Source of the DNA: Mytilus edulis
Taxonomy: Eukaryota > Mollusca > Bivalvia > Mytilida > Mytilidae
NCBI RefSeq assembly: GCF_963676685.1
Contig: NC_092350.1
Coordinates: 44,127,705 to 44,191,704 of the forward strand
Length of the DNA stretch: 64,000 bases
Reading direction: 5' to 3'
The notes beneath the pieces are model-generated. The model was not told the origin of the DNA. It saw only the letters and a program-made list of their open reading frames with translations, and did not search any database. Below, piece after piece: positions 1-13,500 of this stretch. Made by a program: the position numbers and the translations under genes. Each line of letters starts with the position of its first letter. Within the stretch, counting starts at the first letter, position 1.

Positions 1-1
1 T

Positions 2-975
2 TAATATTGAAATGGAATAGACAAACGCCTACTTAAAAATTCCAAAGATCTTTTAGAGTAAATACAATCTAACTCTCTTTCATCTTGTAACAGTATTAAA
101 ACATTTGACTTTTCTACTCTTTACACAAGTATTCCACATTCCAAACTAAAAGACAAATTGAAAGAGTTGGTATTACTTTGCTTCATAAAAATGAAAGGCC
201 AACGTAGATACAAGTATCTTGTCTTAGGGAGGGATAAATCATACTTTGTAAAGAATCACTCTGATTCAAACAAAAAATTCTCTGAAACCGATATTATCAA
301 GATGCTTGATTTCTTGATTGACAACATATTTGTAACGTTCGGAGGACGTGTTTTTCAACAGACTGTCGGCATCCCAATGGGAACAAACTGTGCCCCTCTA
401 CTTGCCGACTTGTTTCTTTATTATTTGGAGGCTGACTTCATGCAGGAACTTCTTAGGAAGAAAGATAAGAAGTTAGCAATATCCTTTAACTCTACTTTCC
501 GCTATATAGATGACGTTCTTTCACTAAACAATTCAAAATTTGGTGACTATGTGGAACGCATCTATCCCATCGAATTGGAGATAAAGGATACTACAGATAC
601 AGTTAAGTCGGCTTCATATCTTTACTTACATCTAGAAATTGACAATGAGGGTCGGTTGAAAACAAAACTTTATGACAAAAGAGATGATTTCAGCTTTCCA
701 ATTGTGAACTTTCCATTTCTAAGTAGCAACATTCCAGCAGCACCTGCATACGGGGTATATATCTCCCAATTGATACGATATTCCCGTGCTTGCATTTCCT
801 TCATGATTTTCTTGATAGAGGGTTACTGCTCACAAGGAAGCTAATAAACCAAGAGTTCCAAATGGTGAAGTTGAAATCATCCCTTCGTAAATTTTACGGA
901 CGCCATCACGAGTTGGTTGACCGTTATGGAATAACCGTTTCACAAATGATATCGGATATGTTCCTTACGTCGTAA
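2..975 (+). mobile_element. Reverse transcriptase fragment, probably Penelope-like (family 1)
   Basis: A decayed reverse transcriptase. Motif A reads FDFSTLYTSIPH near 104-139, the next block reads GIPMGTNCAPLLADL near 368-406, and the catalytic motif C is FRYIDD at about 500-517. The downstream thumb-like part contains YDKRDDFSFPIVNFPF. The homologous frame runs from the window edge but has an in-frame stop at 59-61. Near 795-800 it shifts to another frame, where FLDRGLLLTRKL continues to a stop at 973-975. The copy is therefore 5'-truncated by the window and inactive. The assignment to Penelope-like elements rests on the overall motif pattern and is less sure than the reverse-transcriptase call. 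No GIY-YIG endonuclease is visible. Confidence 0.8.
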
Positions 976-1330
976 CTACAATCCCCTTCCCTTTCATGAA
1001 TGTGAACTACCGAATTAGACTATTTACCAGATTTGTAATCACATAAGCAACACGACGGGTGCCACATGTGGAGCAGGATCTGCTTACCCTTCCGGAGCAC
1101 CTGAAATCACCCCTAGTTTTTGGTGGGGTTTGTGTTGTCTATTCTTTAGTTTTTTATGTTGTGTCATGTATACTATTGTTTTTCTGTTTGTCTTTTTCAT
1201 TTTTAGCCATGGCGTTGTCAGTTTGTTTTAGATTTATGAGTTTGACTGTCCCTTTGGTATCTTTCGTCCCTCTTTTATATTACAGACATATAGAATACAT
1301 ATGTGTAAAAGACATATTTCATTAAATGTG
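976..1330 (+). mobile_element. 3' tail of the family 1 retroelement
   Basis: Non-coding tail that follows the reverse transcriptase. It holds the block GCCACATGTGGAGCAGG and a long T-rich stretch. The same block recurs at 36270-36560 (+), in diverged form at 7085-7290 (+) and 26040-26220 (+), and on the minus strand at 5840-6000. The 88-codon open frame inside it is hydrophobic only because the DNA is T-rich, and I do not regard it as a gene. Confidence 0.65.
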
Positions 1331-4300
1331 TTGTATTTGGTTGTGACACCCTTGCGCTTGGTGTCAGTTTCTCATTATATAAAGAAGTTCATAGAGGTAA
1401 TGCTACAATTCTATTTTGAATTGCTTGCATTACGAATTTGATACTCTGTTTGTTCTTTTAAGCTCTATGAAACTCGAATTGGATCTTAAACAAGTCAACT
1501 GTTTATAAAAAAAAAAGCGAATTCAACTCATTCTTGTAGCATACGCTTCAATTGTTGCTTTTAGAAACAGACACGTGTTAAACATTTTTTAACGGATTAA
1601 TTTTCAAAACAGTAACACTTTGTATAAGTGTGCTGCATGATCTTGTTGATAGGATGTTTTTGATAGACACAACAATTTTATGTAGATATTCAAAGATATG
1701 TAACTCTCATTATGTTTTGATGAAATTTTCAATAATGTCAGAGGACAACAGAAACATGACAATTGATACCGAATAGCCTCTATGATCGTGAAAGAAGATC
1801 AAATCTTTTTCACTTATTTGATATATTATAGGCTAATGGCATTTTCTTTGAAAAGTTCATCAGTTAGTGAAAATTGATACTGTTCAGATGTTTGAACATG
1901 TACACGAAGCCATGTAATAATTGGAAAGATGATATGATCTGTACATTGTAAAATCCAGATAAATGGTACTCTGAAAATATATGAGTCGATTGAAAAACTT
2001 TCGATTTATTCAATGCCAATTAAGACTGTCATATTAGAGTGGTTTTGTACTTTGATATTTCTTATATTTTCGATATCTTAAAAAACAACAGAGGAAGTGT
2101 TATTGAATTAAAGCGATGATGACATCCCTGCAAATTTTCTCTGACACTATTAATATTGTGATTTTATTGACTGAAACAGATCCATGTTTTACGAATGACA
2201 TGTTCTGCGTTCCTGAAGGAGACACAATTTGTAATCTTTCCTAAATTGCTTAATCACGGAATTTTAACCTGCCTTACGGAACATGACGAGTGTCACTAGT
2301 TGATAATATGCTACTCTCCCTTCCGCAATATCTTGACTATCAACTTTTGTAGCCGACTTGTGATAGGATTTGTGATCTACAAACACACATTTTCTGTTGA
2401 GTGTTTGTAACTGGTTGTAGCATTTTTGCGGTTGTTTGCCATTGTGTTCTCTGTTGTTCTTATACGTTAAATACTTCTTTGATTTTTCTCACTTTGTTTA
2501 TTTTTCAGCACAAAAAGCTTGGATCCTATTTAGCACTCGTTTTTTTTTATGACGATAGTTTTTATTTCCTTATATTCCTCTTACAAAATGATGTTTGCTA
2601 ATATGTACTTGTATTACCATGAAATCGTGTTGATTTGATGTTTCCAAATGATTTTTTATAATACACACATGTCAGTAAGGATTTGGGCAAAAAATTGACA
2701 TTGATATATTTTAAACTAAACCGCTTATCATTATTCCGTCTTCGTACAACAGACGTAAAACTATGGATCGTTAAATGTGATAAATATAAAAGGTTTCCGA
2801 TTGCTTTACATTATTTTCAAAAGACACCTTTTAAACTGGACTGACATTACATTGAAAGTAACTTATTCTTCAGAATAGAATACTGCAATAATTGTCAGTA
2901 TCCAAAATAAAAAAAAAAGCAAAAACAAATGGCCAATAAAATTATATTGAACGGTTACATATCAGAAAATTGAATATTAATGAATTATTTTATACATTCA
3001 GAAAAAAGAATAGATTTAGTGATCAGCATGACAAATCCAAAATAATTCAAACGATAAAAATAAAATGCCTGGTTAATTTACACATCTAATAACGAAAAAC
3101 AGATATTAGAAAGGCTTTCAACGACAAAATCTGTATCGCATGCGTATTCAGAATGTTGTAGGGTTAAACATGGTTGCGTGTGTTCAAACGCTCCTTTACG
3201 TGGGACAGTTGGGGTAACAATACACTATTTTGGAGTTCATGTTGTTTTGTCTTTTGTTTTCTAGGTAGTGTGTTGAGAACCTTTTTTAGCTTTTAGTCGT
3301 GTTTCCTTATATGAGAAGGCGTCGTAAGTTTCCTTCGATTAATGGGAGTCCTTCGGTATCTTCCATATATTCGTTTGTGTTTAAGCTTTTTCAGAATGAC
3401 GTCGAAATTTCCGTTTTAAATTTTCTTTGAAGTTAGGTATGTTTGTTATTTTACTGTTATTGAACGGTAACTACAGACTAAACCTTGACGAATAAGTTTG
3501 ATGTTTTAATAGGATGAGATAATGATCGTTCATAAAAATACATCTGTTAGTCTAGAAAAAAAGAAACTTTTAGGATTAAATCAAAGCTTGTTGATTATAA
3601 TATTATTTCCCGCATAAATAATAAGTGCAAGAATATAAACTGTTACATGTTTTTGTGTGGCTAGCAAATAATCGAGACATTAATTGAAATAATAACGGTA
3701 AACCAAATAACGACAAATCGTATTATAGCCAAAAACAAATTCGTTGTTTTTTTAATATATTATGTGGCAACCATGACATAAATTTATAATGGTTTGAATT
3801 TTTCAGGGACTTGGTTGACTAATCAGTGTTTATATCAAATACCTTAATTTTAATTCATTTTTTTCTGTTTTGTTATGAATTTTACTATGCTCAACATTTG
3901 CCAATCATCATTCGAAAACATATGTTGTTAATAAAAAAAACTAGCTGTTGTCATAAGTTTGCAATGAATCAATAAATCTAGTTTTCTGCATATATAGATA
4001 CAGGAAAACGTTCGATTCTAACAAAAGTATGATTTTAAAACTTTAGATTTAAATAAGATGACAACTTCAAACAAATTTAATTTGTATCAAACACAATCCC
4101 TCAACCCAAGCTCTTTCAAAATCCCTACAATAGCAACAAATAATACGTAACTTTTATTCGGTAGTTGCCATCTTATGTTACTAGGTTAGATTTGTTCCGT
4201 AAAATGTTATTTACATTCTAGGAATGATATAGATCACCAAAAAGTGATAAATATACTGTTTACATGTTGTGATATCGATGTCAACATCTGTCATCTAAAC

Positions 4301-5839
4301 TTATATTTATGAACATTGAACTTCATTATTTTTATATACTACATCGACACTATCAATCCATTGGTTGACAATCGCAATGTAAGTTTTTTTGTTATAATAT
4401 ATTTGATAATAGTTTAACCATAATGTTTGTATCTCTGAAATTTGCAGTATAAAAACGTTGGTCACTGAAAATAGTAATTGCTGGTAACTATATTTGTATA
4501 TTGAGTTTGTTATACGAATTTCTCAGTATATAAAAACAATAACTAAAACAGTAATATAAAAATTATTTCAAATATGATGATAAATAGTATTTGATAATAA
4601 TGGTATTTTGATAATAATACAATAACTTCATATGTTACTAAAAACTACAAGAAAAATTAGTGTAAGCAATCTTGTGTGAACTGTTGAGAATTCGCTTTAC
4701 CAAAAACTAGACTAAAAATATACCCAGATGGTTTTAATGGTAAAATGAGTTTAACGATTGTGTCAATCTCCATCTTCCTCACTTTCAAAATATGAGCTTT
4801 TATTTTTACTAGATATTTCCGGAAACGATTTGCGAATTGCTCCTTGCTTGTCAGATATAAATGAAACATTGCTCTTTTGATCAGAACTTAAAGTTCGTCG
4901 TACTAGTATAGCCAGATAATAATTGACTCCGAAAAATGTTAAAACGGTTTGATTTGCCAACATTTTAAACATCGATGCATATATATTTAGCTAGTATTGG
5001 TTTTTAGCAATGAATCAAATTATTCATCAAATATCTGCTAATATCATTATATAAAGTTAACTATATATTGCGGTGAACTAAAGAGGGAAATCATTAAAAT
5101 AATTACCTTTGGTATGTAGATTTCATTGAAATTAGCAAAGTTTTTTACCCTAGTTTCAATCAAAGATTACATGTTTCACATATTGTAATTTACAAATTTG
5201 AAAATACATAATGTGAATGATATATTAAAAAGAGTGTACACATTATTTAATGAACTGTAAATTTATGTTTTATCAGAACATTACAGATATTTTTTTACAA
5301 TATTTCTTTAATTTTTCCCAGCTATGTAGATTTAACGTTAATGATTAGTGCCCAATTTTCCCTTCGAGACAGTTTGTATATATCGTTCCTATGTTGTTAC
5401 CTGAGAGGTGGCATCTCAAAGATTTTACCAAACTTTGCCTATTTAAAAATCTGATACAGGATGATCGACAAAAATAACATGCCTCAAAAGATATTAACTT
5501 TATAATACAGAAAATGTTTTAACTTTTATATATTGAGTAAATGTTTGACCTTTTAACTCTTCCAACTGAACAGGTCTGTCTGTACTCTGAGTAGTGTTGG
5601 CTAGGTTAAGCATCCATGTTTGTCCTTAAGTCACGATGAATCTTTAGTACATCACGGTCATCTATTTCATTTCTTATCAAAAGATAGATATCGCATGTCT
5701 TACTTTGTGTTGATGTTGATGGTGACGGAGCATGGACACAGTTCCCATCGTAGTACGTTTATTTTAAGCTGAAACTGTTGATGGACTTAAAATCGCCCTT
5801 GTTAGTTCCTTTATTTTAACTTTTCACTGCTATCTTGAC
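1331..5839. other. AT-rich stretch with no gene recognised
   Basis: No exon, RNA gene or clear element was found. At about 3150-3235 there is a worn piece of the dispersed repeat better kept at 12590-12680, recognisable by a degenerate form of GGTTAAACATG followed by a cytosine-rich segment. Two overlapping minus-strand frames of about 70 codons at 4657-4972 show no family resemblance and are treated as chance. Confidence 0.5.
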
Positions 5840-6340
5840 GTAAATCTACCTGCAAAACAGTAACAAAACAAGAACCCCACAAAAACTGAATGTGATCTCA
5901 GATGCCCTAGTAAGGAAAGCAGATTCTTCTCCATATGTGGCACCCCTGGTGTTGCTGATGTTAATACACATCCGGTGATGTGTATTATTCAGAGGTTCAC
6001 AGTCGGGGAAGAGATGAACATACCTGTTGTCCTCTGTAAAACAGATATTCAGTAATAGTGAACTAACGACTAAGAGATGATTTCAAATTTACAACATAAA
6101 ACTATTGGTTAAAAAGCTTCCTTTTGAGCAGCAACCTTTTAACAAGGAAACCCTGAAATAACGTAAATAAACAAGGAGATATATAATCCGTATATGCTGC
6201 TTGAATACTGCTACATATAAATGGAAATTCACAATTGGGAAGATGAAATCATCTCTTTTTTCGTAAGGTTATCTTTTCTACTGAACCTCATTGTCACTTT
6301 CTAGATGTAAGTCAAGATATGAGGCTAAAATACAGAAGTT
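5840..6340 (-). mobile_element. Decayed family 1 retroelement, 3' half
   Basis: Reading the minus strand from about 6330, the fragments YLDLHLE, KRDDFIFPIVNF and LLLKRKLFNQ match the C-terminal half of the reverse transcriptase at 2-975. They are interrupted by stops and shifts. Further along the minus strand (about 5980-5900) comes the tail block, here GTGCCACATATGGAG. Motifs A and C are absent, so this is a 5'-truncated, dead copy. Confidence 0.6.
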
Positions 6341-6369
6341 GATGATTATTTACATATCACAAGTCCAGT

Positions 6370-6620
6370 AGTCAGCACTTACGTGTTGTCATGAATTTCC
6401 TTTGGTACTGTCATATTTATAAATTATCTGTTTACAAAACTTTATGTGTTCAACTGACTATTATATTTTTACTCCAGGAAAAGATTTAATTTATTTATGC
6501 TTTACTTGGCGGAATCGTTAGATTTTCATGTCTTCAATGCTCTACAGCTTCGTACTTTATTTGAATTTTAAGCAATTAAACTCGAGCTTTGTGTAGATGA
6601 AATACGCATCTTGCTTACAC
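6370..6620 (+). repeat. Worn copy of the hammerhead-A dispersed repeat
   Basis: Shares the order of blocks seen in the better copies at 19370-19690 and 63600-63880: AGTCAGCACTT, a CTGTTTACAAAACTTT block, then TCAATGCTCTACAGCTTCG. The ribozyme region survives only as its second half (TGTAGATGAAATACGCATC at about 6592-6610). The CTGATGA box is gone. Confidence 0.5.
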
Positions 6621-7084
6621 ACTTGTTTTTGTTGAAGATCTGTATTTCTGTTTTTCCATTGTTTTCCACTTGTAATTGAAGTATTTTCTATGTTTTGGTT
6701 TGTGACCCGGATTCATCTCGCTTAATCGATTATGTCTACAAATATTGAACTGTTTCCTTTATGTTACACAGATAAAAACTAGTCTCAACTGTCATTTAAG
6801 GGTGTCCTGCTATTTATGTATCGCATTATCTCATTCCTGGGGAAAAAAAGCTTAAAACTAGTGAAAACAAACTACTCCTTATCAATATTCCGGTTTTCGA
6901 TGTAACTGAAATTTCAAAGCTCGCTAATATCATTTTTACCATTTTTTTCTTTTATCAATAGATAAACATCACTTGATAAATTTTTCGAGTGTTTCGGCCT
7001 TTATCGACGAACACTGAATATTTTGTTATGGGGATTTTTACAATTGAACACGACTTATTACATAGGGCGTAAATCCCATTAGAA

Positions 7085-7290
7085 ATGGCAGAGGTGCCAC
7101 AAGGGAGCACAATTCGCTAGCACTTACAGAGCACCTGATAATAACCCTAACCGTTTGTGTGCTGCTGGGTTCATTTTTACAGTCATGTTTTGTATACTGT
7201 GGTTCACCGTTCCGTTGTTTTCTTTTTGATCACCATATGGTCTGTTTTAGTTAGACTGATGGTTTTTGTTTCCTACAAAATAAAGTAATT
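7085..7290 (+). repeat. Diverged 3' tail of the family 1 retroelement
   Basis: Contains GGTGCCACAAGGGAGCA and GAGCACCTGATAATAACCC, matching the tail at 1050-1120 with substitutions, and then a T-rich segment. It ends just upstream of the C-type lectin start codon, so part of it may lie in that gene's promoter or 5' leader. Confidence 0.45.
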
Positions 7291-7326
7291 CGTTAAAAAA
7301 AAAATCATTTCAGTAACACGAGGAAC

Positions 7327-7585
7327 ATGATTTATCTATTGGTACTTGTGTTAATTCCTTACGATGTCTTAAGTTTACCGTGCCTAACTACTGGATCCAA
7401 AAAAGATTTTGACGATTCAAGAAAAGCTCTCACTGCTTTAAAATCATATCTTGATACAACTGTTAATACTTTGGAAACCGATGTACAGAAAACAGTAGCT
7501 ACGTTAAAAGGTCATATAAAGAATGTGGATGGGAAGATTAAAACTCTAGACAACGATTTAAAAATGTTAGAAAGTGATTTTAAGG
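7327..7585 (+). CDS. C-type lectin exon 1: signal peptide and coiled coil
   Basis: Begins at the first ATG after a possible acceptor (TCATTTCAG at 7305-7313). Encodes a short hydrophobic leader (IYLLVLVLIPYDVLS), then a polar helix with regular L/V/I spacing (ALKSYLDTTVNTLETDV and on to MLESDFK). The donor is AAGG|GTAGGT at 7586, which leaves phase 1. Reading through the donor reaches a stop after 12 more residues. Confidence 0.85.
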
Positions 7586-10500
7586 GTAGGTTCTTTCACT
7601 TCTTATTTATACCATTTATATAGGTAAATATGTGATAACTAATGTCAGTCATTGTTGATCTTTTTTGTTGTGTATGGAATTAAAAACACAGGTTTTTGCT
7701 TTTTTGTCTAAATAACAACTGCAATATCATGACCTCGATTGTCGATTTTAAATTGCTTTGCAACACTGCACCGCTATTTTTCACGAAAATAGAACTGTTA
7801 TCTATAGCATTATAAAATAAGGATTTTTTTTCTTTTTGCAACACAAAATTAAACCAAACAAACACAAAGTACCACAGGTTTTCTTGTTTCTATTGACCGA
7901 ATGTGTACTGCTTCGAGATTTTTTTGGAAAAATCAATAGATTTTCTTCATGTATTTGTAAACGGCTTTCTGTCACCAACTGCAGGATTTCACATCCTTCC
8001 TGTATGAATGTTTGGTCCTTTTATACTGGAACTGCACATCATAGCTACTAGAAATTTAGGTTCATGTATCGAAAACACTATATCTAGTGTGAAGCATTTA
8101 TATTCGAATTTATCGGTAATCCACTGATGGCTAAATATTATTTTTTCGTCCCCTTTTTTCATCAGGATATACAAATTAAAGCTTTTTGAGTCAGCTTTCA
8201 TGTGAGCATGATATACTATTTGATTCCGTTTTATAAACTTATATAACAACTTGGAGTTATTTTCTTTCATAACGTTAGGTCAATCTATTGAAGAATTAAC
8301 CGTGACGATACAAAGTTTCAATGAGATTTGCTTCAAGGCATAAAATAATGACCTGAATCAGGTCATTATTTTCCTGGTTAAAATATATTACTGCAAACCT
8401 TTCTTTATTTGTACAATATTTTTGTTAGAAAGCTATCGTGTGGTGTTTCCGAATGATGGTTAACTGTTTAAATTTTCAAAAATATCGTTGACGCACATAT
8501 AAACTTCCGAAACAAATAATGTGAAATCATACCTTGACCTATGTCTATTCGTTTTTCCTTATAAATGTGCATGTATCTTGATTTCTGCTATCTTTGTGCT
8601 AGTTTCGTTTTGTTTACATCTTTATATACATTTAACTGTATCTAATTATCCATTAATCCAATTTTCGTATTTTCTATAGAATAACAATCCAATTCTTACA
8701 TTCCTCGGTGAGTTACACCTCAAGAAAAACTTTAAAATATACATTATCTATAACATAACTTATATTCTAATTGGCCAGCTCAAACGAATATAATTTTTTT
8801 CATAAATAAAACAATACATAAAACGGATAAGTGTGCCTACTTGTGTAGCAGCTTTTAATATCATTAAATTCACAATTCTTCAAACTTAAGCCCTTCACTA
8901 TCAATTCAGGCAACACTACCAGTCCAATCATATAAAAGAATATCAAGTAACACGATCAAAATATATTTACAAAAGCGAATATATATTAAAATAATGTAAT
9001 GTTTGCATATACCTACAGTATTAAACAATAACCAACTCGTACAAGGGGTGGTTGGGTGGGTAAACATTATAACGAACTGTTGCTACGTCATCTATAGACA
9101 AACTTCGAATAACTTTATTTTCTGAAACGAAACCCTAAAGTAACACGTGTTCATGCTTCTCACGAATCTCATGAGCGCATATACCCGTAACATCGGCACC
9201 TCGACTTATTCAATGTTAATATGAGAATCAAAATGTATGAATGTCATATGTCTTTTGGGATACATCATTCTGTCAACTGATATAAAAAAAAAACAAATAG
9301 ACAACTTTTGTCCATACCTAGTAATCTAATTCTGTCGAACGATGTTTAACTGTTCCAGTTGCTTAGACTTAATATATTAATTACTTTTGTAGCTGTTTGC
9401 TTTAATAAGTAGAGATATATAATTAAATCTATTATAAACGTTTTAAAAACAATCACAAGACGTTGAGATATAAACATGACGAAATATACCTTTTTCATTG
9501 ACATTACATAAGAAAATAACTATTTAGGAATACATTAGCTGTTCCGAATCGTTATTAACCTATTATGATTTGTTCGCGGCCAATATATTTTTTTATCAAA
9601 GAGCACGCTCTATGTTTTTATCTAATGTTTTTTTTTTGTTATGACATTTGATATATATTAGGTCGACAAATCGGAATATAGCAAGTATAGTTCAACTATT
9701 CTATAAGACGTTTAATTGGTATAAAATACTTTTTTTGTAATTTAATAGAGTATAATTAAGATCGAAATAGAAATTGGTTGTTATTGAAATCAATCAGACA
9801 AAGTTTCAAAATGTAAAAGGTATCAGATTACTGAAATAGTATAATGTCGCCAATTTTCCTTCTTTCATTTACCAAAAAGCAAGACAGTGGCAGAAATACA
9901 ATGGACATTGCTATTACTTCGGAACCGACATGTTCGACTGGTTTACATCAGAGGTAACCTATATTTAGAATTTTTTTTTCATTTGAAAATATAACGTAAT
10001 TCACTAAAGTTCAGGTCACACATTTTGGTTACTTGTACAACCGACATAAACAGCATTGAAGGACATATAAGAAATTACATATCATAACTTTTACTCGTGA
10101 ATATTAATTAATATTTGAAATTAACAGTTGACAATTGGGAAGCTAAAATTATCTCTTTTGTCGTAAAGTTTTGTTTTCAACCGACCAGCATTGTTAATTT
10201 CTAGATGTAAGTCAAGATATGAGGCAGACCTAAATCTCTCATCAGTGATGCTAGAATAAAAAAAATGATTAAATTTACTGTTACGCAATTCCGCGCTTAG
10301 CGATGTTTAGACGTTTGTGATGTTTGTATTATCTTTCATTTTTACTGGTAGGCTTTGTACGTGTGACTTTTTGTGTTTCTTTGGTACATATGACGTGGCT
10401 CTGTACTTTTATACATCTCGCCATTATGTTATTGATCTATTATAATGTCATTATGTTATTGTTCAATTATAAAGCCATTATGTTATTGTTCTATTAATAA

Positions 10501-13500
10501 TTTGAAAATACTTTGAACGACAAAATTAGTTTGTATATCTACCCGTGTGACGTTTACATTCTGACAAAATTCACGCGATTCTACACCAGAGCTGATGTGA
10601 ACCTAGCCTTTCAGTCAAAGGACTTCAAATATTTCTAACTTTTATGGGTTGATTTGAAATACAAAAATAAGTAAGCAATGAACGTGGTTGTTAAATTTGA
10701 TATATTGTTGGGTACCACCTTAATGAGTAATTGTACATAATATAGCAGACATGTGTATTTAACCTTCAATTCACTAGCTTACTCAGATTAAACAAATTGT
10801 GATTACTGTTAGTAGCAGAAATTGAACATGGACTTTGGTTTATTATGCCAAAATCAAATAAATAACTGTTATGAGTTATTTGTACTGTTATGAGTTACAA
10901 TTTATGACTATAATTAGCAAAGACGCATCGAAACAACATTTGATACAAAAATTTAACAATACTTTTAGATATTTGGATGATATATTGGCTCTCAATAATG
11001 ACGACTTTAGTATGTATACTAAAGAAATTTATCCTGTTGAACTTACTTTAAATAAAGCTAATACTAACCATGACCACTGCCCTTTCCTCGATCTTGATAT
11101 CTATATCATTAACGGGAAGCTTAAAACAAACATTTATGATAAAAGAGATGATTTTTCATTTCCTATCGTTAATAATCCATTTTTAGATGGTGACGTTCCC
11201 TTGTCACCATCTTATGGTGTTTATATATCTCAACTTGTACGATTCGCTCGTGTATGCAACAACGTATTATATTTTAGCGAGAGAAATTTATTTATTACTG
11301 AAAAATTATTAAACCAGGGTTTTCGATATCACAAACTAGTCAAAACATTTACTAAATTTTATCATCGGTATAAGGAAATAATTCTTAAATATAACTCAAC
11401 ATGCAGACATCTTATACGTTCAGGTATTTCTCATCCAATCTTTTATGGTAACATTCTTTACAAAGCACAAAAATGTCGGTAATCACCTCATAAGCTTACA
11501 AAACTTTTAAACAGACTTATTAAGAAGGGATATAGTAACGATACTGTTGTCAGGTCATTAAAGATTGCATATTTTGGCTTTAAAATTGATTCACTTATAG
11601 GGTCTTTGCATCGGAACTACACACATTTATTTTAAAAAAACAGTTGTTGGCATGACACGGGTTATGTTCGTCTCCTATATTTTATGATAGTATGATACTT
11701 AACCCCTAACGAGAGGGATTGTGCCTGATATGCATATGCTGAAGACATAATATTTTAATCAGTTTAATTGAGGTCTGGAACTGGCATGTCAGTTAACTGC
11801 TAGTAGTCTGTTGTTATTTATGTATTATTGTCATTTTATTTATTTTCTTTTGTCACATCTTCTGACATCGGACTCGGACTTCTTTTGAACTGAATTTTTA
11901 ATGTGCGTATTGTTATGCGCTTACTTTCCTACATTGGCTAGATGTATCGGGGGAGGGTTGAGATCTCATAAACATGTTTAACCCCGCCTTCGGCCGTTGT
12001 CTGCGCTATGGTCGGGTTGTTGTCGCTTTGACCCATTCCCCATTTCCTTTTCCAATTTTAAGTATTTTATTTTCTTTTTGCCATTCACGATGCCCAAAAT
12101 GAGCAGATTAATTACAATATAATTTTCAAACACAATATAAAGTATATTAATAGTTTTGCCTTACTACGTTTTGAAAAAATTATTTATATTGTACCTCCAA
12201 TCTTGTCGTTATAAAGTCATCTGTTGGTTTCTTGTTACTTGGTAGCTTTCTATCTACATGTTCAAATTAAGAAGATTCTTCATTCTTTTAGGCACCCAGA
12301 TGAATATAAAAAAAGAAGATGTGGTATGATTGCCAATGAGACAACTCTCCACAAGAGACCAAAATGACACAGAAATTAACAACTATAGGTAACCGTACGG
12401 CCTTCAACAATGAGCAAAGCCTATACCGCATAGTCAGCTATAAAAGGCTCCGAAATGACAATGTAAAACAATTCAAACGAGAAAACTTACGGCTTTATTT
12501 ATGTACAAAAAATGAATGAAAAACAAATATGTAGCACATAAACAAACGACAAGCACTGAATTACAGGCTCCTGTCTTGGGATAGACACATACATACATAA
12601 TGTGGCGGGGTTAAACATGCTAGCGGGATCCCAATCCTCCCCTAACCTGGGCCAGTGGTATAACAGTACAACATTAGAACGAACTATGAAAATCGGTTGA
12701 AAAAGCCTTAACTCATCAGATGAACGAAAAAACAGGTTGACGTGGCCGGGAACTTGTACATCCCAATAATAAAAAGACACCGGGTACATATCTGAGAGTA
12801 CGTGCAGTTAAAGGACGGCTAGTTAAAGCCACTAACAACTAATAAAAAATTCATGCATCTAAGAACCCTGCTAGACAGATATTATCAAATCAAAATCATA
12901 ACGTATTCTAAACTAACGATCTGCTAATTTATTGAATCTGAGCGTGCTGAGAAACAGACTCGGTATACACACCATTATTAAATCACTTATAGCCATGAAC
13001 CAGGGAATTGAGGCTGTGGTTCTTTGAATCCTTCCAGAAAGACATACCCATCTGGCAATATTACATGTACATGTATAATATTATTGCAGACACCAAATAT
13101 AGATGAACTACATAGCTGCATGAATAGTATAGAGTAGATGTATATGTACATGTATCAAAACAGGATATTACAAATTGAACATAAAAACTGGATTACATAC
13201 ACATGTATGTGAATAAATCACAAGAGCAATGTCAAAGAGTCTAGTGCATGTACATGCAAATTTGATTTCAATTTAACATGCATACATATAAGTAGGTCAA
13301 TGAATTACAAGGTCAAAAAGTCTTGTACACTACAAGTACATCTTGTGGAGACTATATAGACTAGAGTATATATACATTGTATGACCAGCTATTGACCTTA
13401 TCATTGTATAAGCTAATATAACAAAGGGGAAAAATTCAGTTTTCCTTGTACACGACATGTAGTCAAAAACGTGTCCCAAACTAATGTACACTAGCTAATT

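Noticed and set aside
1059..1325. 88-codon hydrophobic open frame
   Set aside because: Lies in the T-rich tail of a retroelement; the related tail at 36386-36568 gives a similar hydrophobic frame. The similarity is due to repeat sequence, not a membrane protein family.
4657..4972. Two overlapping minus-strand frames of about 70 codons, one with a possible membrane segment
   Set aside because: No conserved motif, no splice partners and composition typical of AT-rich DNA. Possible but unsupported.
5535..6340. Possible CRISPR-like or regularly spaced repeats in the minisatellite and repeat blocks
   Set aside because: All tandem arrays here have units without unique spacers, and the genome is eukaryotic.
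12499..12789. 96-codon minus-strand open frame
   Set aside because: Entirely inside a dispersed repeat with copies elsewhere that do not keep the frame.
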